Shown in pieces: positions 17,259-27,316 of a stretch of DNA of 64,000 nt. The stretch is taken from NCBI RefSeq assembly GCF_000730665.1, contig NZ_BBIV01000005.1, forward strand, positions 1-64,000, given 5' to 3'. The DNA comes from Pseudomonas plecoglossicida NBRC 103162 = DSM 15088. GTDB taxonomy: Bacteria > Pseudomonadota > Gammaproteobacteria > Pseudomonadales > Pseudomonadaceae. Each line of letters begins with the position of its first letter. Position 1 is the first letter of the stretch. Under the pieces are notes generated by a model. That model was not told the origin of the DNA. It was given only the letters and a program-made list of their open reading frames with translations, and did not search any database. A program made the position numbers and the translations under genes.

Positions 17259-18394
17259 AGTTTTTCCGCTGCCTGACGCAGCGTCTCCTCACGTTTGGCA
17301 AAGCACAGGCGGACCAGGCGTTGCTCGGGGATGGGTTGCTGGTAGAACACCGAAACCGGAATGGTCGCCACACCGTGCTCACGGGTCAGCCACAGGGCCA
17401 TGTCGACGTCGTTCAGGTCCGGGCGGATCTGCGAATAGTCCACCAGTTGGAAATAAGTACCCGGTGTGCGGGTGAAACCCAAGCGCGAACCTTCGAGCAG
17501 GTCGCAGAACAGGTCGCGCTTGGCCTGGTAGAAGGCCGGCAGTTCATCGATATGCTCGGGGTGCCCGGCCATGTAGTCGGCCAGGGCACACTGAAGCGGT
17601 GTCACGCCGCAGAAATTGACGTACTGGTGCACCTTGCGAAGCTCTGCGCTCAGGGCCGGCGGCGCGATCACGTAGCCGGTCTTCCAGCCCGTGACGTGAT
17701 ACGTCTTGCCGAACGAGCTGATCACGAACGCGCGCTGGTAAAGCTGTTCGTGGGCCAGCACGCTGGCATGGCGCACGCCGTCATAGACCAGGTGTTCGTA
17801 GACCTCGTCGCTGACCAGGTAGATGTCGCGGTCGGCGATCAGGCGGGCCAGTTGATCGAGGTCTTCCCGGCTGATCAGTGCGCCGCTGGGATTGTGCGGC
17901 GAGTTGAGAATGACCATACGCGTGCGCGGGGTCAGTGCATCGCTGAATTTCTGCCAGTCGATGCGAAAGTCAGCGGCGCCGAGTTGCACATGCACGCAAC
18001 GGCCACCGGCCAGCGTCACGGAAGGCTCATAGCTGTCGTAGCTGGGGTCGAAGACGATGACCTCGTCACCGGCCTGGATCACCGCCTGGATGGCACAGAA
18101 GATCGCCTCGGTGGCGCCGGGGGTGATGGTCACTTCCTGATCGGCATCGACCTTGGCGCCGTACAGGCGCTCGACCTTGGCGGCCACCTGCTGGCGCAGG
18201 GCTGGCAGGCCGGTCATCGGTGCGTACTGATTATGCCCGGCGGCGACATGGCGGCCGACTGCATCGAGCAGTGCCTGCGGGCCATTGAAGTCGGGGAAAC
18301 CCTGGGAGAGGTTGAGCGCGCCGGTCTGCGCGGCGAGCTGGGACATGGTGGTGAAGATGGTCGTGCCGACATTCGGCAGTTTGCTGCGGATCAT
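17246..18394 (-). CDS. PLP aminotransferase, methionine/glutamine type (YbdL-like)
   Basis: Class I aminotransferase of 382 residues. The PLP lysine is K230 in SSFGKTYHVTGWKTGY, the NSPHNPSG and SDEVYEH motifs are intact, and the substrate arginine is in RLCFAK. ATG 18394 is chosen over an upstream frame extension because AGAGG precedes it and family members start at MIRSKLPNVG. It overlaps the omega-amidase gene, a pairing known for converting 2-oxo-4-methylthiobutanoate to methionine with glutamine as amino donor. Another aromatic or sulfur amino acid is possible as substrate. Confidence 0.88.
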   Translation of the reverse strand: MIRSKLPNVGTTIFTTMSQLAAQTGALNLSQGFPDFNGPQALLDAVGRHVAAGHNQYAPMTGLPALRQQVAAKVERLYGAKVDADQEVTITPGATEAIFCAIQAVIQAGDEVIVFDPSYDSYEPSVTLAGGRCVHVQLGAADFRIDWQKFSDALTPRTRMVILNSPHNPSGALISREDLDQLARLIADRDIYLVSDEVYEHLVYDGVRHASVLAHEQLYQRAFVISSFGKTYHVTGWKTGYVIAPPALSAELRKVHQYVNFCGVTPLQCALADYMAGHPEHIDELPAFYQAKRDLFCDLLEGSRLGFTRTPGTYFQLVDYSQIRPDLNDVDMALWLTREHGVATIPVSVFYQQPIPEQRLVRLCFAKREETLRQAAEKLCAI

Positions 18395-18420
18395 GAAGCC
18401 CTCTTTCCTGGGGGACTGAG

Positions 18421-18520
18421 AGCTATAAGCTACAAGCTCCAAGCCACAAGAAAAAGCGGTATGCATCATGTCCGTTCTTTCTTGCGGCTTGCAGCTTGAA
18501 GCTTGCTGCTTGCTAACGCT
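18421..18520. repeat. AAGCTT/GGCTTG-type inverted repeat
   Basis: CTACAAGCTCCAAGCCACAAG at about 18430-18450 pairs nearly perfectly with CTTGCGGCTTGCAGCTTG at 18481-18498, and more GCTTG units continue to about 18520. The array overlaps the end of der and fills the gap to the aminotransferase gene. Short repeats of this kind recur in Pseudomonas genomes and differ from the REP family here. Confidence 0.7.
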
Positions 18521-19976
18521 TGTCGCGGCGCTTTTTCTCGGCCTTCTTGTGGTGCGACATCAGGCGGCGCTTCTTGTTGACCTGGCGGTCGGTGAGGGTG
18601 TTCTTCTTGCCCTCGTACGGGTTCTCACCGCCCTTGTACTCGATGCGGATCGGCGTACCGACCAGCTTGAGCACGCGCCGGTAGGTGTTTTCCAGGTAAC
18701 GCGAGTACGACTTCGGAATCTTCTCGGTCTGGTTGCCGTGGATCACGATCAGCGGCGGGTTGGCACCACCGAGGTGGGCATAACGCAACTTGATGCGACG
18801 GCCGTTGACCAGCGGTGGCTGGTGCTCGCTCACGGCATCTTCGAGGATCTGCGTCAGGCGGCTGGTCGGCCAGCGGGTCACCGCCGACTTGAACGCGGCC
18901 TGCACCGACTTGTACAGGTGGCCAACGCCCGTGCCGTGCAGCGCCGAGATGAAATGGATGTCGGCGAAGTCGACGAAGAACAGCCGGCGCTCCAGCTCGG
19001 TCTTCACGTAGTCGCGCTCGCCCGGCTCCATGCCGTCCCACTTGTTCAGGGCGATGACGATGGCGCGGCCGGCCTCGAGGGCGAAGCCCAGCAGGTTGAG
19101 GTCGTGGTCGACCACACCTTCGCGGGCGTCCATGACGAAGATCACCACGTTGGCGTCCTTGATCGCCTGCAGCGTCTTCACCACCGAGAACTTTTCGACT
19201 TCCTCGTGGATCTTGCCGCGCTTGCGCACGCCGGCGGTGTCGATGAAGGTGTACTTCTCGTCATCGCGCTCGAACGGGATGTAGATACTGTCACGGGTAG
19301 TCCCCGGCTGGTCGTAGACCACCACGCGCTCTTCGCCGAGCATGCGGTTGACCAGGGTCGACTTGCCGACGTTCGGACGGCCGATGATGGCGATCTTGAT
19401 GCCATCCTTTTCGCTCGGGCCTGGAATACGGACGGCTTCCTCGCCTTCGGCAACCTCCTGATCCAGGGCTTCTTCCTCGGCGTCACGAGGAATATGACCC
19501 AGCACGAACTCCATCAGCTGGTTGATGCCACGGCCCTGGGAGCCGGCCACCGGAATGGCGTTGCCCATGCCCAGCGGCGAGAACTCGGCGCGGGCGACGT
19601 CGGCGTCGATGTTGTCGATCTTGTTGGCGACCAGGATGGCCGATTTGTTGCGCTTGCGCAGGTGCTCGGCAATCATCTGGTCGGCGGCAGTCATGCCGGC
19701 ACGGGCATCGACCAGGAACAGCACATGATCGGCTTCTTCGATGGCCATCAGCGACTGCTCGGCCATCTTCTCGTCCATGCCCACTTCGTCGCCGGTGATA
19801 CCACCGGTGTCGATCAGGATGTAGGAACGACCCTGCCAGCTGGCATCACCATACTGGCGGTCACGGGTCAGGCCAGACAGGTCACCGACGATGGCATCGC
19901 GGGTCTTGGTCAGGCGGTTGAACATGGTGGATTTGCCGACGTTCGGCCGGCCCACCAGGGCGATTACGGGAACCAT
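18513..19976 (-). CDS. der: Ribosome-assembly GTPase Der (EngA)
   Basis: Essential GTPase for maturation of the 50S subunit, 487 residues. Two tandem GTPase domains are visible, each with a P-loop (GRPNVGKST at about residues 8-16 and again near 200) and DTGG/DTAG plus NKID/NKWD motifs, followed by a KH-like domain and a basic tail ([20 protein letters not shown]). ATG 19976 is chosen because GGAG lies just before it; a GTG 12 bases upstream is also in frame. It follows bamB on the same strand, separated by three hairpins. Confidence 0.97.
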   Translation of the reverse strand: MVPVIALVGRPNVGKSTMFNRLTKTRDAIVGDLSGLTRDRQYGDASWQGRSYILIDTGGITGDEVGMDEKMAEQSLMAIEEADHVLFLVDARAGMTAADQMIAEHLRKRNKSAILVANKIDNIDADVARAEFSPLGMGNAIPVAGSQGRGINQLMEFVLGHIPRDAEEEALDQEVAEGEEAVRIPGPSEKDGIKIAIIGRPNVGKSTLVNRMLGEERVVVYDQPGTTRDSIYIPFERDDEKYTFIDTAGVRKRGKIHEEVEKFSVVKTLQAIKDANVVIFVMDAREGVVDHDLNLLGFALEAGRAIVIALNKWDGMEPGERDYVKTELERRLFFVDFADIHFISALHGTGVGHLYKSVQAAFKSAVTRWPTSRLTQILEDAVSEHQPPLVNGRRIKLRYAHLGGANPPLIVIHGNQTEKIPKSYSRYLENTYRRVLKLVGTPIRIEYKGGENPYEGKKNTLTDRQVNKKRRLMSHHKKAEKKRRDKR

Positions 19977-20011
19977 GCGGCTCTCCACTCTTGAATTCTT
20001 GAAAATGCAAA

Positions 20012-20086
20012 GGCCGCTGCAAGGCAGCGGCCGGAGTTCGGGCGGCGTGTCCTACGCCGCAACTCAAGACCTGTAGCGGTCTTGAG
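20012..20086 (-). terminator. Three successive hairpins between bamB and der
   Basis: Stems are 20063-20071/20078-20086 (nine pairs), 20042-20048/20054-20060 (seven pairs) and 20012-20020/20024-20032 (nine pairs). On the minus strand the last is followed by TTTGCATTTTC, so it can act as a terminator or a partial one that lowers der expression. Confidence 0.6.
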
Positions 20087-20093
20087 CATAGCT

Positions 20094-21236
20094 TCAGCGG
20101 ATGGTCAGTGCCTCGAGCTTGCCGCTGTTGCCAAAGACGTAGATGGTGTCGCCGACCACCAGGGGCCGGGCGCGCACGCCATCACTGTCGATACGCTCAC
20201 GGCCGACAAAACGGCCATCGACCTGGCTCAGCAGGTGCAGGTAACCCTCGAAGTCACCGACAGCCACGTAGCTGGAAAACACTTCCGGTGCCGACAACTG
20301 GCGGCGGGCCATCGAGTCGTTGGTCCACAGGGCGCTGGAAGAGCGCTCGTCGACGCTCTCGACAGTACCCGAGGCTTCGCTGACGTAGACGTTGCCGTAG
20401 CCCTGGGCGACACCCACGTAGCTGGAAGCATCACGCTGCCAGACCACGCGGCCGCTTTCCAGGTCCAGGCCCGCGACGCGGCCCTGGTAGGTGCTGACGT
20501 ACAGGGTACCACCGGACAGCAGCAGGCCGCCGTCGATATCGACCACGCGGTCCAGCTCGGAGCGACCCTGCGGGATGGCCACACGGCTTTCCCAAACGGG
20601 CACGCCGTTGTTGATGTCCACCGCCACCACCTTGCCAGTGGACAGGCCGGCGACGGCCAGCCGGTTGGTCGCGATCGGCGCACCGGTGCCACGCAGGGTC
20701 AGTACGGCCGGGGTGTTCTCGTAGATCCAGCGACGGTCGCCCGTGGCGGCGTCGAGGCCGATCAGACGGTCGTCCTGGGTCTGCACGACCACCACATCAC
20801 CATTGTTGGCAGGTGGAGCCAGCACTTCGCTGGTCACCCGGGAACGCCAGCGTTCCTCACCGGTGCTGGAGTCCAGGGCAATCACTTCGCCCTTGAGGGT
20901 GCCGAGCATGACCAGGCCGTAACCGACACCGACCGCGCCGGAAACCGGCAGCTCCAGGTCCTTCTTCCACGCCACGTCGCCGGTGATGCGGTCCAGAGCG
21001 AAGACTTCGCCGTTGACGTCGGAGGCGTAGATCCGGTCGTTTTCGATGGCCGGTACCAGGGTGTTGTAGGTTTCGCCCTGGCCGTCACCGATCGAGCGGC
21101 TCCACTGCTTCTTCAGCACCACTTCCTCGGTGAACTTGGTCAGCTCGGCCGGAGGCAGTTCCTTCTTGCTGTTGCTGCTGCAACCTGCGGCCAGCACGGC
21201 CAGGCTCAGCACTGCTGCTTGTTTCCAACCGATCAC
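20094..21236 (-). CDS. bamB: Outer-membrane assembly lipoprotein BamB
   Basis: Lipoprotein of the BAM complex that helps insert beta-barrel proteins, 380 residues. The N-terminus is a lipoprotein signal with lipobox LAAGC (C19), followed by eight PQQ-type WD-like repeats (for example ALDSSTGEERWRSRV, GLDAATGDRRWIYE, GLDLESGRVVWQRD) that form a beta propeller. GTG 21236 is chosen: it lies just after the yfgM stop (21238) and gives the right signal peptide. The order hisS-yfgM-bamB-der is conserved in gamma-proteobacteria. Confidence 0.96.
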   Translation of the reverse strand: MIGWKQAAVLSLAVLAAGCSSNSKKELPPAELTKFTEEVVLKKQWSRSIGDGQGETYNTLVPAIENDRIYASDVNGEVFALDRITGDVAWKKDLELPVSGAVGVGYGLVMLGTLKGEVIALDSSTGEERWRSRVTSEVLAPPANNGDVVVVQTQDDRLIGLDAATGDRRWIYENTPAVLTLRGTGAPIATNRLAVAGLSTGKVVAVDINNGVPVWESRVAIPQGRSELDRVVDIDGGLLLSGGTLYVSTYQGRVAGLDLESGRVVWQRDASSYVGVAQGYGNVYVSEASGTVESVDERSSSALWTNDSMARRQLSAPEVFSSYVAVGDFEGYLHLLSQVDGRFVGRERIDSDGVRARPLVVGDTIYVFGNSGKLEALTIR

Positions 21237-21237
21237 G

Positions 21238-21879
21238 TCACGCGTCCCCTTTGGCCAGGTCATCCAGCTTCAGTTGCAGTCCACCGACAGCGGCGTCATC
21301 GGACAGCGCGGCCTTGGCTTTCTCGTATGCGCTGTGGGCATCGTCGGCACGACCCAGCTGCACCAGCAGGTCGCCCTTCAATTCTTCACGACTGGCCAGG
21401 AATGCCTTTTCAGCGTCGCCATCGAGCAGTTTCAAGGCGTCTTCGGCCTTGTTCTGGGCAGCCATGACACGCGCCAGGCGCTGGCGTGCGATTTCGCCGA
21501 GGGTCACGTCAGCCGGCTTGTCCAGCACGCCCTTGAGCTCGCTGGCAGCATCATCGAGTTTGCCGCTCTCGACGGCGACCTTGGCCACGAACAGGCTGCC
21601 GTACTGGGCATAGGCCGTACCGCCGAACTCGCTCTTGAGCTTGCCGGACAGCTCCGCGACCTTGGTCGCATCAGGCTGGCCGCTCGGCGTCAGGCTGGTC
21701 TCGAGCAAGGCCTGGTACAGCTGCGAGGCACCTTGCGACTGGTTGTTCTGGTACTTGTGCCAGGTGTTCCAGCCCAGCACCACCACACCGGCCAGCAGTG
21801 CGCCGGTCAGCAGTGGCTTGCCGTTGCGGTTCCACCAGTCCTTGACCCCTGCCAGGTCATCATCATCAGTACTCGACAC
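21238..21879 (-). CDS. yfgM: YfgM, ancillary SecYEG translocon protein
   Basis: Inner-membrane protein of 213 residues: a short acidic cytoplasmic tail (MSSTDDDDLAG), one membrane segment at about residues 24-40 and a periplasmic TPR-like helical domain (UPF0070 type). In E. coli YfgM pairs with PpiD at the Sec translocon and takes part in periplasmic chaperone traffic. It stands between hisS and bamB in the conserved order and almost touches bamB, so co-translation is likely. Confidence 0.93.
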   Translation of the reverse strand: MSSTDDDDLAGVKDWWNRNGKPLLTGALLAGVVVLGWNTWHKYQNNQSQGASQLYQALLETSLTPSGQPDATKVAELSGKLKSEFGGTAYAQYGSLFVAKVAVESGKLDDAASELKGVLDKPADVTLGEIARQRLARVMAAQNKAEDALKLLDGDAEKAFLASREELKGDLLVQLGRADDAHSAYEKAKAALSDDAAVGGLQLKLDDLAKGDA

Positions 21880-21918
21880 CCCAATACTCCTTTTCGCCTA
21901 TTCGCTTGTTGAACCGCG

Positions 21919-23208
21919 TTACGCTTGTGCGATCGCGGTTTCCAGGTGCTCAGCCAGAGCATCCCAGGCAATGTTCTGTTGTTCGCCCTGACCACGCAGG
22001 GGCTTCAGGCCGATCTCTTGCTTGGCCAGCTCGTCGTCGCCAAGAATCAGGGCGAACAGCGCGCCGCTCTTGTCCGCTTTCTTGAACTGGCTCTTGAAAC
22101 TGCCACCACCGGCGTTGACCGCCAGGCGCAGGCCCGGCAGGCGATCGCGCAGGCCTTCGGACAGGCGCAGGCCAGCCAGCTCTGCCTGCTCGCCGAAGGC
22201 GCACAGATAGATGTCGATCTGGCGGTTGATCGATTCCGGTACCTTGCCGAGGGTTTCCAGCAACAGGATCAGGCGTTCGATACCCATGGCGAAACCAACG
22301 CCGGTGGTCGGCTTGCCACCCATCTGCTCGACCAGGCCGTCGTAGCGGCCACCGGCGCAGACGGTGCCCTGGGCGCCGAGCTTGTCGGTGACCCACTCGA
22401 ACACGGTCTTGCTGTAGTAGTCCAGGCCACGCACCAGCTTGGTGTTGATCACGAACGGAATACCGGCGGCGTCGAGGCGGGCCTTGAGGCCCTCGAAGTG
22501 AACGCGGGATTTCTCGTCCAGGTAGTCTTCCAGCTTCGGCGCGCCGACCAGCACCGCCTGGGTGCCCTGGTCCTTGCTGTCGAGAATGCGCAGCGGGTTG
22601 CTCTTCAAGCGACGCTGACTGTCTTCGTCGAGCTGCTCCAGGCGCGCCGAGAGGAACTCGACCAGCGCGTCACGGTAGCGGGCACGGGCTTCGCTGGTGC
22701 CCAGGCTGTTCAGTTCGAGCTTGACCGCGTCCTGGATGCCCAGCAGGCCCCACAGGCGCCAGGTGAGCATGATCAGCTCGGCGTCGATGTCCGGACCGTC
22801 CAGGTTGAACACTTCCACGCCGATCTGGTGGAACTGGCGATAGCGGCCTTTCTGCGGGCGTTCGTGGCGGAACATCTGGCCGATGTACCAGAGCTTCTGC
22901 ACCTGGCCGTTGCCGGTGATGCCGTGCTCGAGCACGGCACGCACGCAGGCGGCGGTGCCTTCGGGACGCAGGGTCAGCGAATCGCCGTTGCGGTCCTCGA
23001 AGGTGTACATCTCTTTTTCGACGATGTCGGTCACTTCACCGATGGAGCGCTTGAACAGCTCGGTGAACTCGACGATCGGCGTGCGGATCTGGCTGTACCC
23101 GTAGGTGTCCAGCAGACCGGCCACGGTGCCTTCGAAGTAGCGCCACAGCGGCGACTGCTCCGGCAGGATGTCGTTCATGCCACGAATGGCTTGCAGCGAT
23201 TTGCTCAC
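21919..23208 (-). CDS. hisS: Histidyl-tRNA synthetase
   Basis: Class II aminoacyl-tRNA synthetase of 429 residues that charges tRNA-His. Motif 1 region ([11 protein letters not shown]), motif 2 ([16 protein letters not shown]), the histidine-specific [14 protein letters not shown] and GGRYDGL stretches and motif 3 ([11 protein letters not shown]) are all present, followed by the C-terminal anticodon domain. The length is normal. It lies 24 bases after ispG. Confidence 0.98.
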   Translation of the reverse strand: MSKSLQAIRGMNDILPEQSPLWRYFEGTVAGLLDTYGYSQIRTPIVEFTELFKRSIGEVTDIVEKEMYTFEDRNGDSLTLRPEGTAACVRAVLEHGITGNGQVQKLWYIGQMFRHERPQKGRYRQFHQIGVEVFNLDGPDIDAELIMLTWRLWGLLGIQDAVKLELNSLGTSEARARYRDALVEFLSARLEQLDEDSQRRLKSNPLRILDSKDQGTQAVLVGAPKLEDYLDEKSRVHFEGLKARLDAAGIPFVINTKLVRGLDYYSKTVFEWVTDKLGAQGTVCAGGRYDGLVEQMGGKPTTGVGFAMGIERLILLLETLGKVPESINRQIDIYLCAFGEQAELAGLRLSEGLRDRLPGLRLAVNAGGGSFKSQFKKADKSGALFALILGDDELAKQEIGLKPLRGQGEQQNIAWDALAEHLETAIAQA

Positions 23209-23232
23209 GAAAAGTCCTTACGAATCTGTGTG

Positions 23233-24342
23233 TCAGCTGCGGGCGATCAGCGCCGCGTCAGCCTCGACCTTTTCGGCCGCTTTCTGGCGGATGAGTTTTT
23301 CCAGCTCATCGACCAGGTTGTCATTGGTCAGCTTCTGCGCCGGCTTGCCGTCGATGTAGATCAGGTTCGGCGTGCCGCCGGTCAGCCCCACGTGGGCTTC
23401 CTTGGCTTCGCCGGGGCCGTTGACCACACAGCCGATCACCGCCACGTCCAGCGGTACCAGCAGGTCTTCAAGGCGCCCTTCCAGCTCGTTCATGGTCTTG
23501 ACCACATCGAAGTTCTGCCGCGAGCAGCTCGGGCAGGCGATGAAGTTGATGCCACGCGAGCGCAGGTGCAGCGACTTGAGGATGTCGTAGCCGACCTTCA
23601 CTTCCTCGACCGGGTCGGCCGCCAGCGAGATACGGATGGTATCGCCGATGCCTTCGGCCAGCAGCATACCGAGGCCGACGGCGGATTTCACCGTGCCCGA
23701 ACGCAGGCCACCGGCTTCGGTGATACCCAGGTGCAGGGGCTGGACGATCTGCTTGGCGAGCAGACGGTAGGCCTCGACGGCCATGAACACGTCGGAAGCC
23801 TTGACGCTGACCTTGAAGTCCTGGAAGTCCAGACGGTCGAGATGCTCGACGTGGCGCAGGGCAGACTCGACCAGCGCGGCCGGGGTCGGCTCGCCGTACT
23901 TCTTCTGCAGGTCCTTTTCCAGGGAGCCGGCGTTGACGCCGATGCGGATCGGAATGCCACGGTCGCGGGCGGCATCGACCACGGCGCGCACACGGTCTTC
24001 ACGGCCGATGTTGCCCGGGTTGATACGCAGGCAATCGACGCCCAGTTCGGCCACGCGCAGTGCGATCTTGTAGTCGAAGTGGATGTCGGCGACCAGCGGC
24101 ACGCTGACAAGCTGCTTGATCTTGCCGAACGCCTCGGCGGCGTCCATGTCCGGGACCGAGACGCGGACGATGTCCACGCCGGCATCGACCAGGCGCTGGA
24201 TCTGCGCCACGGTGGCGGCAACATCATTGGTGTCGGTGTTGGTCATGCTCTGCACAGCGATGGGGGCATCACCACCCACCGGCACATTGCCGACCCAGAT
24301 TTTGCGGGATTCGCGACGTTTGATCGGAGATTCGCCGTGCAT
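23233..24342 (-). CDS. ispG: 4-hydroxy-3-methylbut-2-enyl diphosphate synthase (IspG/GcpE)
   Basis: Iron-sulfur enzyme of the MEP isoprenoid pathway that reduces MEcPP to HMBPP, 369 residues. The N-terminal TIM barrel begins at [16 protein letters not shown]; the C-terminal domain carries the 4Fe-4S cysteines in ACPSCSRQ and [11 protein letters not shown]. It is preceded at three bases by rodZ and followed by hisS, the usual pseudomonad order. It depends on cluster supply, and the isc operon lies nearby. Confidence 0.98.
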   Translation of the reverse strand: MHGESPIKRRESRKIWVGNVPVGGDAPIAVQSMTNTDTNDVAATVAQIQRLVDAGVDIVRVSVPDMDAAEAFGKIKQLVSVPLVADIHFDYKIALRVAELGVDCLRINPGNIGREDRVRAVVDAARDRGIPIRIGVNAGSLEKDLQKKYGEPTPAALVESALRHVEHLDRLDFQDFKVSVKASDVFMAVEAYRLLAKQIVQPLHLGITEAGGLRSGTVKSAVGLGMLLAEGIGDTIRISLAADPVEEVKVGYDILKSLHLRSRGINFIACPSCSRQNFDVVKTMNELEGRLEDLLVPLDVAVIGCVVNGPGEAKEAHVGLTGGTPNLIYIDGKPAQKLTNDNLVDELEKLIRQKAAEKVEADAALIARS

Positions 24343-24345
24343 GAC

Positions 24346-25371
24346 TTACTGTCCCAACTTCAGGCGAGCGGTCTCGCCACTGGTGAACGGAGCAACATCG
24401 ACGGCCTGGCCGTTGTAGCTGACCTGGGCGCCGCGGGCAAAGCCCAGGCGCACCGCGAACGGCGGCTTGCCGGTCAGCTCGAGGTTGTCACCCTTGCGCT
24501 TGATGGCGCTGAACAGCACCTTGCCGTTGCCGTCGCTGACCTGGGTCCAGCAATCGGCAGTGAACTGGATCGCGACCTTGGCGCTGCCAGCCGGTACGGT
24601 GGCAGGCTCGGTGGCGGCAACCGCCGGCACGTTGGCCACGGCGGCCACAGGGGCGGCCGGTGCTACTGGCGTAGCAGGTGCAGGTACTGGTGCCTGTGCA
24701 GCGGGTGCAGCCACGGGTGCTACAGGCGCCTGCTGAGCCGGGGCGGGCGCGGTAGCCGCAGCCGGGGCTTCGGCAGCGGGCTCTGCAGCCGGCTCGGCCG
24801 GGGCCTGTTCCAGCGGCAGCGGTGCGCTCTCGGCCTGCTGGCTGGCGGTCACGGCCTGGTCTTCAGGCTCATCCAGCGGGTGGATCTGGGTAGTGCCGTC
24901 GGCGCTTTCGACCTCGACGTGCTCCAGGGCGATCTTGGCCAGGTCCTTGCCACGCAGGCTGCCCTGGTCTTGCCACCAGATGAAGCTGCCGCCAATGACG
25001 GCAACCAGCAGCAACAGGCTGACACCGCGCAGGATGTTGTGCGACAGGCGCACCGGTTCTTCGATGCGGCCCAGCGAATGCACTTCGCTGCCCTTGGCAT
25101 GGGTACCGGTGTACTGATCGAAGGCCTCGACCAGGGATGCCTGGTCCAGGTCCATGAGTTTGGCGTAGGCGCGGATGTAGCCACGGGCGAAGGTATGACC
25201 TGGCAGCTTGTCGAAGGCGCCGGTTTCCACGTGGTTCAGTGAACTTACGGTGAGGTTGAGCTTGCGGGCCACCTCGGCTTGCGACCACTCCCGTTTTTCG
25301 CGGGCCTGGCGCAACAGCTCACCGGGGTTCTGGCCAGTCGCTGCTGCTACTTCGGGATGCGCGGCTTTCAT
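24346..25371 (-). CDS. rodZ: Cytoskeletal protein RodZ
   Basis: Bitopic membrane protein linking MreB to the cell-wall machinery, 341 residues. An N-terminal helix-turn-helix (about residues 14-80: LRQAREKREWSQAEVARKLN) is followed by one membrane segment (about 112-130, GVSLLLLVAVIGGSFIWW), an alanine/proline-rich periplasmic linker (about 170-255) and a C-terminal beta domain (DUF4115 type, IQFTADCWTQVSDGNGKVLF). The start overlaps the pilF stop by four bases. The low-complexity linker is normal for the family. Confidence 0.95.
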   Translation of the reverse strand: MKAAHPEVAAATGQNPGELLRQAREKREWSQAEVARKLNLTVSSLNHVETGAFDKLPGHTFARGYIRAYAKLMDLDQASLVEAFDQYTGTHAKGSEVHSLGRIEEPVRLSHNILRGVSLLLLVAVIGGSFIWWQDQGSLRGKDLAKIALEHVEVESADGTTQIHPLDEPEDQAVTASQQAESAPLPLEQAPAEPAAEPAAEAPAAATAPAPAQQAPVAPVAAPAAQAPVPAPATPVAPAAPVAAVANVPAVAATEPATVPAGSAKVAIQFTADCWTQVSDGNGKVLFSAIKRKGDNLELTGKPPFAVRLGFARGAQVSYNGQAVDVAPFTSGETARLKLGQ

Positions 25372-26129
25372 CGTTGCTCCGACAGGTATTGCTGATATTC
25401 CGGCGTACCGGGATAAAGTCGTTGTAATTGCTGGCCCAGCTCGGCCAGTGTGCCCTGCTCGTCGAACACCCGGGCAAGACGGCTGCCCAGCAGGAGGCTG
25501 CGGGCACTGTGGTCGCTCAGCTGGCTGAAACGATCGTAGTAGTCCCGGGCCGGCACATAATGCCTGTTTTCGTAGGACAACTCAGCCATTTCCAGCAACG
25601 CCCTGGGCTGCCGCTGGTTCAGTTGCAGTGCCTTGGACAGATACGCATGGGCCTGGTCGCGGTCTTCCAGCTTCAGCGCTGTCAGGCCAAGGTTCTCGTA
25701 CACCCTGGAGCGCTCAGGATACAGGCTATCGTCACTGGCCAGGCGAAACATCTGCTCGGCTTCGGCAAAACGTTGCTGAGCATATAGGAAACTGCCGTAG
25801 TTGTTGCGAATTCGCGTATCGCCTGGGGCAGCCGCCAGTGCTTTCTTGAAGTGGGCCTCAGCCAGCAGCGGCTCCCCTTCGGCCTGGAATACCAGCGCCA
25901 GGGCCGCGTGGGCATCGGCGTCACTGGCATCAAGGGCCAAGGCCTTGCCCAGTGGGGCCTTGGCTTGCTCGGTCAAACCTTGTTGCAAATAGCCAAGCCC
26001 AAGCTGCACATAAGCCCGTCCCGCCTCCACCCTGCCCTGGCGATTGGCCAAAGGGTCGCTCGCGCCGCCCGACACGCAGCCGGCCAGCAGCGAAAGCGCA
26101 AGGATCGACAGCGCGGCGCGCAGGCTCAT
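25368..26129 (-). CDS. pilF: Type IV pilus biogenesis lipoprotein PilF (PilW)
   Basis: Outer-membrane lipoprotein of 253 residues with six TPR-like repeats that pilots the PilQ secretin in P. aeruginosa. The start at 26129 gives a lipoprotein signal with LLAGC (C18); the frame is open 24 codons upstream, but those residues read as noise. Repeats are visible as DADAHAALALVFQAEGEPLLA, DTRIRNNYGSFLYAQQRFAE and similar helices. Its end overlaps rodZ by four bases, and rlmN ends 13 bases before it. Confidence 0.92.
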   Translation of the reverse strand: MSLRAALSILALSLLAGCVSGGASDPLANRQGRVEAGRAYVQLGLGYLQQGLTEQAKAPLGKALALDASDADAHAALALVFQAEGEPLLAEAHFKKALAAAPGDTRIRNNYGSFLYAQQRFAEAEQMFRLASDDSLYPERSRVYENLGLTALKLEDRDQAHAYLSKALQLNQRQPRALLEMAELSYENRHYVPARDYYDRFSQLSDHSARSLLLGSRLARVFDEQGTLAELGQQLQRLYPGTPEYQQYLSEQR

Positions 26130-26142
26130 GGCAAGACCGGCC

Positions 26143-27288
26143 TCAGTGGTGCACGGCGCTGTCTGAAAGCTCAGCGTCGGCGGAAAGCTGCCGCACTGCA
26201 ATGTAGCGTTCGCTGCGGCGGGTACGGTCGTTGACCTGGCCGACCAGCTGACCGCAGGCGGCGTCGATGTCTTCGCCGCGGGTGGTACGGGTGGTCACGT
26301 TGAAACCGCCGTGGTGCAGCAGGTCCTGGAAGCGACGGATAGCATTGTTGCTGGGTCGCTCGTAACCCGAATGGGGGAACGGGTTGAACGGGATCAGGTT
26401 GATCTTGCACGGCACGTCGCGCAGCAGCTCGATCATTTGCGCCGCATGCTCGGGCTGATCGTTGACATCCTTGAGCAGGGTGTACTCGATGGTCAGCACG
26501 CGCTTGCCGCCCAGGGTCGACATGTAGCCCATGCACGACTCCAGCAGCATCTTGAGCGGGTACTTCTTGTTGATCGGCACCAGCTGGTTGCGCAGTTCGT
26601 CGTTCGGTGCGTGCAGCGACAGGGCCAGCGACACGTCGATGTGCTTGGCCAGTTCGTCGATCATCGGCACCACGCCCGAGGTGGACAGGGTGACGCGACG
26701 CTTGGAAATGCCATAGCCCAGATCTTCCATCATGATCTTCATGGCGGCGATGACATTGTCGAAATTCAGCAGGGGCTCGCCCATGCCCATCATCACCACG
26801 TTGGTAATCGCGCGGTCGATCTTGGCCGGAACGGTCCCGAAGGATTTGTTCGCAAGCCACACCTGGCCGATCACTTCGGCGGCGGTGAGGTTGCTGTTGA
26901 AGCCTTGCTTGCCGGTGGAGCAGAAACTGCAGTCCAGGGCGCAGCCGGCTTGCGACGAGACACAGAGCGTGCCGCGATCGTCGGTGGGGATGTAGACGGT
27001 CTCTACGCAGCTGCCGGAGGCAACGCGGACCACCCACTTGCGGGTACCGTCAGCGGAAATGTCTTCACTGACCACTTCCGGACCGCGAATCTCGGCAACG
27101 GCCTCGAGCTTTTCGCGCAGGACCTTGCCGACATTGGTCATGGCGGCGAAATCGTCGACGCCAAAATGGTGAATCCACTTCATCACCTGGCCAGCGCGAA
27201 AGCGCTTCTCCCCGATCGAGTCGAAGAACTGTTCCATTTCCTGCAGGGTCAGCCCCAACAGGTTGATTTTGCCGGTAGATGTCGTCAT
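26143..27288 (-). CDS. rlmN: Dual-specificity RNA methyltransferase RlmN
   Basis: Radical-SAM enzyme of 381 residues that methylates C2 of A2503 in 23S rRNA and A37 in some tRNAs. The 4Fe-4S motif is CALDCSFC (C116, C120, C123), and the methyl-carrying cysteine near the C-terminus is C345 in AACGQLV. Also seen are [12 protein letters not shown] and [11 protein letters not shown]. It sits between ndk and pilF in the usual pseudomonad order. The length fits the family. Confidence 0.97.
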   Translation of the reverse strand: MTTSTGKINLLGLTLQEMEQFFDSIGEKRFRAGQVMKWIHHFGVDDFAAMTNVGKVLREKLEAVAEIRGPEVVSEDISADGTRKWVVRVASGSCVETVYIPTDDRGTLCVSSQAGCALDCSFCSTGKQGFNSNLTAAEVIGQVWLANKSFGTVPAKIDRAITNVVMMGMGEPLLNFDNVIAAMKIMMEDLGYGISKRRVTLSTSGVVPMIDELAKHIDVSLALSLHAPNDELRNQLVPINKKYPLKMLLESCMGYMSTLGGKRVLTIEYTLLKDVNDQPEHAAQMIELLRDVPCKINLIPFNPFPHSGYERPSNNAIRRFQDLLHHGGFNVTTRTTRGEDIDAACGQLVGQVNDRTRRSERYIAVRQLSADAELSDSAVHH

Positions 27289-27316
27289 GGATTCACCTTC
27301 ACCCTTAAGCTTTCGC

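Noticed and set aside
21925..25242. 1105-residue open frame on the plus strand
   Set aside because: It is antisense to hisS, ispG and rodZ, whose motifs are complete; its composition is typical of GC-rich shadow frames.
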